NCBI GenBank assembly: GCA_002497985.1
Contig: DAFQ01000053.1
Location: 1-11,137, forward strand
DNA from: Euryarchaeota archaeon UBA4
GTDB lineage: Archaea > Thermoplasmatota > Poseidoniia > Poseidoniales > Thalassarchaeaceae
Direction of reading: 5' to 3'
Length of the DNA: 11,137 bases
In this document: piece after piece, positions 6,958 to 11,137 of the stretch
Layout: each line of letters begins with the position of its first letter
How positions within the stretch are numbered: the first letter of the stretch is position 1
Notes under the pieces: generated by a model
The model's database searches: none
Seen by the model: only the letters and a program-made list of their open reading frames with translations
Told to the model about the DNA's origin: nothing
Program-made: the position numbers and the translations under genes

Positions 6958-7701
6958 ATGTCAGGAAAGGTACTGGAAATCAATGATCTACACATGGTTT
7001 ACTCCGGGGGAGTTCATGCTGTTAGAGGAATTTCATTCAACGTAAATGAAGGTGAATCGGTCGCTATAATCGGCTCTTCTGGAAGTGGTAAATCAACGGT
7101 TCTCCGATGTATTAACCGACTCATTGAGCCTACTGGGGGGGAGATTTACTTGAAAGGTGAGCAAGTCAACACTCCCCACACCGATATTAACAATCTAAGG
7201 TCAAGGATAGGGATGGTATTCCAATCATTCGAGTTATTCGCCCATCTGAAGGTACTGGATAACGTCACATTGGGACTGAGGCAGGTAAGAAAGATGAGTA
7301 AGAGGGAGGCGGAAGAGCAGGCCTTGGCGGTTCTAGAAAGAGTCGATATGCTTGACCGGATAGATGCTTATCCAGGGAATCTCTCTGGAGGGCAGAAGCA
7401 ACGTGTCGCCATTGCTAGGGCCCTTGCAATGAAACCTGAAGTATTGCTTTTCGATGAGCCTACCAGCGCTCTGGACCCAGAGCTCATTGGATCCGTGTTG
7501 AAGACCATTCGGGGCCTTGCCGATGAAGGCATGACAATGGTTGTGGTTACTCACGAGATTAGTTTCGCCAGAGATGTAGCCGATCGGGTTATTTACATGG
7601 ATCAGGGGGTTGTGGCAGAAACTGGCCCTTCATCAATTATCGATAATCCGGAAACGGAACGCCTCAAGAAATTCCTATCATCCATCAACGAGGAGAACTA
7701 G
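6958..7701 (+). CDS. Amino-acid-type ABC transporter ATP-binding protein (GlnQ/HisP class)
   Basis: This is the cytoplasmic ATPase that drives import through the preceding permease. All motifs are intact: Walker A GSSGSGKST (39-47), Q-loop Gln89 in MVFQSFELF, signature LSGGQ (142-146), Walker B VLLFDE (162-167) with D-loop SALD, and switch His199 in VTHE. The MVFQ-x-F-x-LF-x-H-x-x-V-x-DNV segment and the 247-aa length are typical of polar amino acid uptake ATPases (PAAT family). The ATG directly follows the permease TGA, with a G-rich AGGGGG element about 7 nt upstream, so translation is probably coupled. With one permease and one ATPase gene, a homodimer of each is expected. Its TAG overlaps the gdhA stop on the other strand within CTAG (7698-7701). 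Confidence 0.96.
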   Translation: MSGKVLEINDLHMVYSGGVHAVRGISFNVNEGESVAIIGSSGSGKSTVLRCINRLIEPTGGEIYLKGEQVNTPHTDINNLRSRIGMVFQSFELFAHLKVLDNVTLGLRQVRKMSKREAEEQALAVLERVDMLDRIDAYPGNLSGGQKQRVAIARALAMKPEVLLFDEPTSALDPELIGSVLKTIRGLADEGMTMVVVTHEISFARDVADRVIYMDQGVVAETGPSSIIDNPETERLKKFLSSINEEN

Positions 7702-9053
7702 ATCATTCCTTGTGCTGTCATCGCTTCTGCGACCTTTAGGAATCCAGCAATATTTGCTCCAGCTACGTAGTTCCCGGGCATACCATATTTCGCTGCTGTT
7801 TCAGAGGCGGACTTGTGAATCTCGACCATGATTGATTCCAGTCTTTGATCAACTTCCTCTCTTGACCACGAGAGTCTCAAGCTATTCTGACTCATTTCGA
7901 GGCCAGAGGTGGCGACGCCGCCTGCGTTGCTCGCCTTTCCAGGGGCGAATAAAATCCCGTTATTCAGGAAGACTTCCACTGCTTCCGGGGTGCATGGCAT
8001 ATTGGCCCCCTCCGCGACGGCTATTGTGCCATTCTTGACTAACATCTCCGCCTCTTGTGCATTAATCTCATTCTGGGTGGCACAAGGGAGTGCGACATCG
8101 ACATCCGTGTCCCAGAGGCCGCTCAAAGCCGGCTCTGGTTCTGACTTTGAATAGCTTACTCCATCGAATTTTTTCGCGTACTCACTAATCCTTCCTCTTC
8201 TGTTGTTTTTGAGATCCATGATCCATGCAAGCTTCTCCCTATCTATACCTGAAGGATCGTGAATCCATCCTCCCGAATCAGACATGGTAACTGGCATTCC
8301 ACCCAAATCTAGAACCTTCTCACAAGCAAATTGTGCAACATTCCCCGAGCCACTGATAGCAACAGTGGCCCCATCGAATGACTTCCCCTTGGTTGCCAGC
8401 ATCTCCCTAGCAAAGTAAACTAGCCCATATCCTGTTGCCTCGGGACGAATCAGCGAGCCACCGTATGACCTTCCCTTACCAGTAAAAACTCCCGTGAATT
8501 CATTTGCGAGCTTCTTGTACATTCCAAAGAGATAGCCGATCTCTCTGCCGCCCACTCCAATATCTCCAGCTGGCACATCTAAATCTGCTCCAATGTGCCT
8601 CCAAAGCTCCATCATAAAAGACTGGCAGAACCTCATCACTTCAGGGTCAGACTTTCCCTTGGGATTGAAGTCCGAACCCCCTTTCCCCCCTCCCATCGGG
8701 AGACCAGTGAGGCTATTCTTGAAAACCTGCTCGAATGCCAGGAACTTGAGTATCGACTGATTCACCGTTGGGTGGAATCTTAATCCTCCCTTGTATGGCC
8801 CAATGGCACTGTTCATCTGAATTCTGAAACCCCTGTTGACCTGCAAATTCCCACTATCATCATACCATGGGACTCTGAATTGTATTATTCGTTCAGCCTC
8901 CACCATAGACTCAACGACTGGAAGGAACTCGGGGTGTGCATCGATTACTGGCCCTAGGCTATCCAGGACCTCCTCAACGGCCTGATGGAACTCGGGTTGG
9001 TCTGGATCTCTTGCGATTACGCTGTCGTAAATTGTTTTCATTTGGCTGTCCAT
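7698..9053 (-). CDS. gdhA: NADP-dependent glutamate dehydrogenase, hexameric E. coli type
   Basis: GdhA interconverts 2-oxoglutarate plus ammonia and glutamate in the cytoplasm, mainly in the assimilatory direction for this class. The protein matches E. coli GdhA along its whole length: ERIIQFRVPW, SAIGPYKGGLRFHP, the catalytic Lys motif PMGGGKGGSDF (Lys124 from the chosen start), DVPAGDIGVGGRE with catalytic Asp164, TGKG-x-S-x-GGSLIRPEATGYG, the Rossmann loop SGSGNVAQ, SDSGG (compatible with NADP use), ALPCATQNE, AEGANMP, APGKA-x-NAGGVATSGLEM and the C-terminal YV-x-GANIAGF-x-KVA. The frame extends to a GTG at 9059. I choose the ATG at 9053 (451 aa) because GGTGA at 9060-9064 lies 6 nt upstream. 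It is closer to the bacterial class than to the shorter GDHs of many thermophilic archaea, which suggests an old transfer. It sits beside an amino-acid-type importer. Confidence 0.97.
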   Translation of the reverse strand: MDSQMKTIYDSVIARDPDQPEFHQAVEEVLDSLGPVIDAHPEFLPVVESMVEAERIIQFRVPWYDDSGNLQVNRGFRIQMNSAIGPYKGGLRFHPTVNQSILKFLAFEQVFKNSLTGLPMGGGKGGSDFNPKGKSDPEVMRFCQSFMMELWRHIGADLDVPAGDIGVGGREIGYLFGMYKKLANEFTGVFTGKGRSYGGSLIRPEATGYGLVYFAREMLATKGKSFDGATVAISGSGNVAQFACEKVLDLGGMPVTMSDSGGWIHDPSGIDREKLAWIMDLKNNRRGRISEYAKKFDGVSYSKSEPEPALSGLWDTDVDVALPCATQNEINAQEAEMLVKNGTIAVAEGANMPCTPEAVEVFLNNGILFAPGKASNAGGVATSGLEMSQNSLRLSWSREEVDQRLESIMVEIHKSASETAAKYGMPGNYVAGANIAGFLKVAEAMTAQGMI

Positions 9054-9177
9054 AAGCACTCACCGGTTGATTGAACGATTCCTTTTACAGGTACCGGGCG
9101 CTTTGGCGACCCGAATCGCCCTTTTGAATGGTATCCCTTGGAGATGTGCAATAGTGCCCCTATACGAGGGAGTTGAA
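9054..9177 (-). promoter_or_regulatory. gdhA upstream region with TATA-like box and ribosome-binding site
   Basis: This 124-nt gap separates the end of the HD-domain gene from the gdhA ATG. Read on the minus strand, it has a TATA-like CTGTAAAAGG (9090-9081) and a GGTGA Shine-Dalgarno-like site (9064-9060) placed 6 nt before the ATG at 9053. The TATA-like box would place the transcript start near 9059, which would leave the GGTGA untranscribed, so one of the two signals is probably fortuitous. A short inverted repeat GGCGA/TCGCC (9105-9120) lies upstream; its role is unclear. Confidence 0.4.
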
Positions 9178-10494
9178 TTAAGTGAAAATCATCCTTTCGG
9201 CTATTTCTGAGACCTTTTTCTCATAACCGGGGAGAGTCATGATGTATACTGCGGCTTGACTTACTTGACGAGTCCTCAGAGCATCGGCGATTGGTGTGTG
9301 CTCCTTGAACCACCTAGTCTTTCCATCATCCCCGATTATTCTGATATCCACTTGCGACATCCTTGGTTCAGCGAGAAGGAGTTTGATATTCGGGACATCG
9401 ACGGCAACATATCCGGGCTCCAATCCTGACCTCTGAGCCATCTCATCCTCGAATGATCTCCTCTTCTCAGAATCAGTGGCAAGTCCGGCTAAGAGGCTGA
9501 TCTGGTCTTCACTCAACTCTTGCCTCCTTCGACTAGCGCATACCTTGAGCAGTTGCCTGTACTTTAGTCTCCTAATCATATCCCTAGCATAGTCCCCTGC
9601 GCCATATAGGGCCTGCCATATTTCAGCATCGACTCGTCTTTGAAGATCAACTGAGTCGGGCAATAGTTCCTCACTGCGTTCAACTGCCCTTGACAACATT
9701 ATCTCCGTGACCCTTGTTACCCTGTGGAAGTACACTGCACTATACATCAGACCGCGTGCCATCAACATCCCCTCCAAGGCAGGGAGTCCCCCCTCCTCAA
9801 CAGCGATGTCGCCACCATGCCTCTCGAGGCACATGATAAGCCTCCGGTAGTCAATAACACCGTGGTTGACCCCAGTGAAGTGCGAGTCCCTCAGCAAGTA
9901 GTCAATCTGATCGCAATCAACAGGCCCGTGAACTATGTGAGCGAGGGTATTATCTTGCTCGACAAAATCGGAACGCCCCTCGGACCACGTCATAAGATTC
10001 CTCTCCGAACCCCTGGCATCTGGGCCCCTGATCAGACTGGCGACCTCCTTTGGATCAATTCCATATCCCTCAAGAATATCGGGAATCGCCTTCCTATTAT
10101 TGATTGAGTTGCCCTCCCCCTCCCTGAGTACATCGTAATCTCCAGTTATTATTCCCTCTGTAATGGACATGTGATCCATTCCACCCCTCTCATGTAAGAT
10201 ATGCTCTAGTGTGTGAGAATAGGGGCCGTGACCAACGTCATGCAGCATTGCAGCAACCTGTACAAGATCGGTCTCAGACTCATCTAATTCCATTGATTCA
10301 GCCATCATTCCAGCGATATGGGAGACTCCCAATGAATGCTCAAAGCGAGTATGGTGAGCCCCTGGGAAAACCAGGTGTGCGAGGCCTAGTTGCTTAATGT
10401 GACTCAGCTTATTCATCTCAGGTGTCTTCAGCAAATCATTCCTGACTCCATCTATCCGAAACTGGCCATGGATGGCGTCGTTGATGGTCTTCAT
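9178..10494 (-). CDS. HD-domain phosphohydrolase (COG1078 / YdhJ-SAMHD1-like)
   Basis: This is a metal-dependent phosphohydrolase of the HD superfamily, related to dGTPase/SAMHD1-like enzymes; the true substrate (dNTP or other nucleotide) cannot be told from sequence. Visible landmarks are the family N terminus MKTINDAIHGQFRID, IKQLGLAHLVFPGAHHTRFE leading into the first metal His (HSLGVSHIA), the HD pair in AAMLHDVGHGPYSHTLE (His85-Asp86 from the chosen start), and the fourth metal-ligand region GPVDCDQIDYLLRDSHFTGV. The metal ligands appear intact, so it should be active. The frame extends to an ATG at 10563 and a TTG at 10596, but family proteins normally begin at the MK-x-I-x-D-x-x-HG segment, and AGGG lies 7 nt before the ATG at 10494, giving 438 aa, the usual size. 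It lies upstream of gdhA on the same strand, 124 nt apart. Confidence 0.9.
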   Translation of the reverse strand: MKTINDAIHGQFRIDGVRNDLLKTPEMNKLSHIKQLGLAHLVFPGAHHTRFEHSLGVSHIAGMMAESMELDESETDLVQVAAMLHDVGHGPYSHTLEHILHERGGMDHMSITEGIITGDYDVLREGEGNSINNRKAIPDILEGYGIDPKEVASLIRGPDARGSERNLMTWSEGRSDFVEQDNTLAHIVHGPVDCDQIDYLLRDSHFTGVNHGVIDYRRLIMCLERHGGDIAVEEGGLPALEGMLMARGLMYSAVYFHRVTRVTEIMLSRAVERSEELLPDSVDLQRRVDAEIWQALYGAGDYARDMIRRLKYRQLLKVCASRRRQELSEDQISLLAGLATDSEKRRSFEDEMAQRSGLEPGYVAVDVPNIKLLLAEPRMSQVDIRIIGDDGKTRWFKEHTPIADALRTRQVSQAAVYIMTLPGYEKKVSEIAERMIFT

Positions 10495-10669
10495 GCGCTT
10501 CCCTGCGGCCCTCCGAGAGTATGCCTGCCCTTGAATCACACTCCCATCGGAAGTTGGGAACATATTACGTACAATGGAAACTAAGGTCCAACTCAATGTA
10601 TTTCATTTGCATTTCAATTGAGATACAATTAAGACCCCTTGCCCCTCTGTGCAGTTTGGAGGAAGCAAG
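10495..10669. promoter_or_regulatory. Divergent regulatory region between the HD gene and the RHH regulator
   Basis: This AT-richer gap (175 nt with the starts chosen here) contains promoter-like elements for both directions. For the rightward gene, ACAATTAAG (about 10625-10633) is a TATA-like box that would start a transcript about 15 nt before the TTG at 10670, with GGAGG at 10658-10662 as ribosome-binding site. An inverted repeat CTCAAT (10592-10597) / ATTGAG (10617-10622) and a direct repeat ATTTCA (10600-10605 and 10611-10616) make plausible operator half-sites for a ribbon-helix-helix protein. All are short and read by eye. Confidence 0.4.
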
Positions 10670-11038
10670 TTGGCCGGCCACAGCCCCATGGTTTCGCTAA
10701 GGATACCAGAGGACCACCTGCTGGAATTAGACAGGCTGGTTGGCCTTGATGGAATGAGGAATAGATCCGATGTAATTCGATATGCCCTGAGGCAGTATCT
10801 TTCATCTGAGCACCAAATTTCGGGCGACAGGGTACAAGTAGATCTGGGTCCCGACCTGAGTGCCAGGATTAGTGACTACTGCAAATTGCACGGGGAGAAC
10901 CCGGATGTTGTCCTTAGGCAGGCAGCCAGAGAACACATCAGACGTGTGGCAATTGAAGATGCCACAGTTGAGGACCTCCTGGCTGCGCGGATGGATGCCC
11001 TCCGCGCAAGACATGATGATGATTCAAACGCTATTTGA
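10670..11038 (+). CDS. Tandem ribbon-helix-helix DNA-binding regulator
   Basis: This is a probable transcription factor of the MetJ/Arc (RHH) class. Residues 7-44 (from the chosen start) form a clear RHH unit: strand MVSLRI, helix PEDHLLELDRLVGLDG, turn MRNRS, helix DVIRYALRQYL. A second unit aligns at 54-93: strand RVQVDL, helix GPDLSARISDYCKLHG, turn ENP, helix DVVLRQAAREHIRRV. The rest is a charged helix and an acidic tail. RHH domains bind DNA as dimers through a shared beta-ribbon, so two units in one chain could form an intramolecular pseudodimer. The second strand carries Asp where DNA-facing polar or basic residues are usual, so it may have lost DNA contact. The start is chosen as TTG at 10670 because GGAGG lies 7 nt upstream (122 aa); GTG at 10649 and ATG at 10688 are alternatives. 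It is divergent from the HD gene. Confidence 0.85.
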   Translation: MAGHSPMVSLRIPEDHLLELDRLVGLDGMRNRSDVIRYALRQYLSSEHQISGDRVQVDLGPDLSARISDYCKLHGENPDVVLRQAAREHIRRVAIEDATVEDLLAARMDALRARHDDDSNAI

Positions 11039-11048
11039 GGCGAGGGAA

Positions 11049-11137
11049 ATGTGTGAGGACGGGATGCACGGAACCAACGCGGGGGGGCGCACTATGCGCC
11101 CTCTCGCACCCAATTTCGAAGGACTTCTGTCAAGAGC
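11049..11137 (+). CDS. Possible start of a further gene, cut by the window edge
   Basis: An ATG 10 nt after the RHH stop, preceded by GAGG at a good distance (8 nt), opens a frame that runs to the edge (starting MCEDGMHGTNAGG and later reading MRPLAPNFEGLLSR). This would fit a second gene of the RHH operon; ATGs at 11064 and 11094 are alternative starts. Too few codons are visible for identification, another frame is also open here, and a strong hairpin overlaps it, so the stretch could be non-coding instead. Confidence 0.35.
   Translation, partial: MCEDGMHGTNAGGRTMRPLAPNFEGLLSR
11079..11107 (+). other. GC-rich hairpin, 12-bp stem with 5-nt loop
   Basis: The sequence GCGGGGGGGCGC, loop ACTAT, then GCGCCCTCTCGC folds, as RNA from the plus strand, into a 12-bp stem with two G-U pairs. 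It begins 41 nt after the RHH stop. No U-run follows, so it is not a classical intrinsic terminator. It may be an RNA element in the 3' region, a processing signal, or a chance structure within a coding start. Confidence 0.5.

Noticed and set aside
9105..9120. GGCGA/TCGCC hairpin as a terminator for the HD gene
   Set aside because: The stem has only 5 bp, does not extend, and is not followed by a T-run on the minus strand.
10495..10596. N-terminal extension of the HD-domain protein to TTG 10596 or ATG 10563
   Set aside because: The family consensus begins at the MKTINDAIHG segment, and the extra 34 residues show no conserved motif. A leaderless transcript from 10563 remains possible.
11079..11137. 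tRNA, RNase P RNA or SRP RNA at the right edge
   Set aside because: I found no T-loop GGTTCGA-type motif, cloverleaf arms, or conserved RNase P or SRP core on either strand; only the single hairpin is supported.
1..11137. Mobile elements, CRISPR arrays, phage or toxin-antitoxin modules
   Set aside because: No transposase, integrase, regularly spaced repeats or terminal inverted repeats were seen. The RHH gene has no small toxin partner visible in the window, and its tandem form is unlike a typical antitoxin.

Overview
The window looks like chromosomal DNA from an archaeon, most likely a marine Euryarchaeota lineage such as Marine Group II/III (Poseidoniia). This is inferred from the kind of genes present: a large secreted beta-sandwich protein with a C-terminal membrane anchor and many N-glycosylation sequons, a membrane-anchored solute-binding protein, ribbon-helix-helix regulation, tight gene packing and Shine-Dalgarno-like GGTGA/GGAGG sites. 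No rRNA or tRNA gene is present to prove it. Coding density is very high, and no insertion sequence, CRISPR array, integrase or phage gene was seen.

Layout. (1) 1-2111 (+) is the 3' part of a large cell-surface protein that begins before the window; it is followed after 14 nt by an unrecognised 208-aa protein (2126-2752, +). (2) On the opposite strand lie a solute-binding protein gene (4688-3711) and purC (SAICAR synthase, ending at 2753), probably co-transcribed. (3) Divergent from these, across an 85-nt gap, is a two-gene ABC importer operon: a permease with an extracellular seven-bladed beta-propeller fused to its N terminus (4774-6957), then its ATPase (6958-7701, no gap). (4) gdhA, a hexameric E. 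coli-type glutamate dehydrogenase (minus strand, ending at 7698), converges on the ATPase gene. (5) An HD-domain phosphohydrolase of the COG1078 type lies upstream of gdhA on the same strand. (6) A tandem ribbon-helix-helix regulator (10670-11038, +) is divergent from it and is followed by a short reading frame and/or a 12-bp GC-rich hairpin at the right edge.

How the genes fit together. The solute-binding protein, propeller-permease and ATPase supply every part of a polar-amino-acid-type (family 3) ABC importer, and gdhA next door makes glutamate from ammonia and 2-oxoglutarate, so the centre of the window has a nitrogen or amino-acid theme. Two parts of the importer are unusual. In the binding protein, the segment resembling the C-terminal half of the fold precedes the segment resembling the N-terminal half, as in a circular permutation, and the usual amino-acid-binding Arg and Asp appear to be missing. 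In the permease, a YCF48/BNR-like propeller occupies the N-terminal extracellular position where some known transporters carry a fused substrate-binding domain. This pair is the best candidate in the window for an undescribed system. Assignments come from reading motifs by eye, without database searches.
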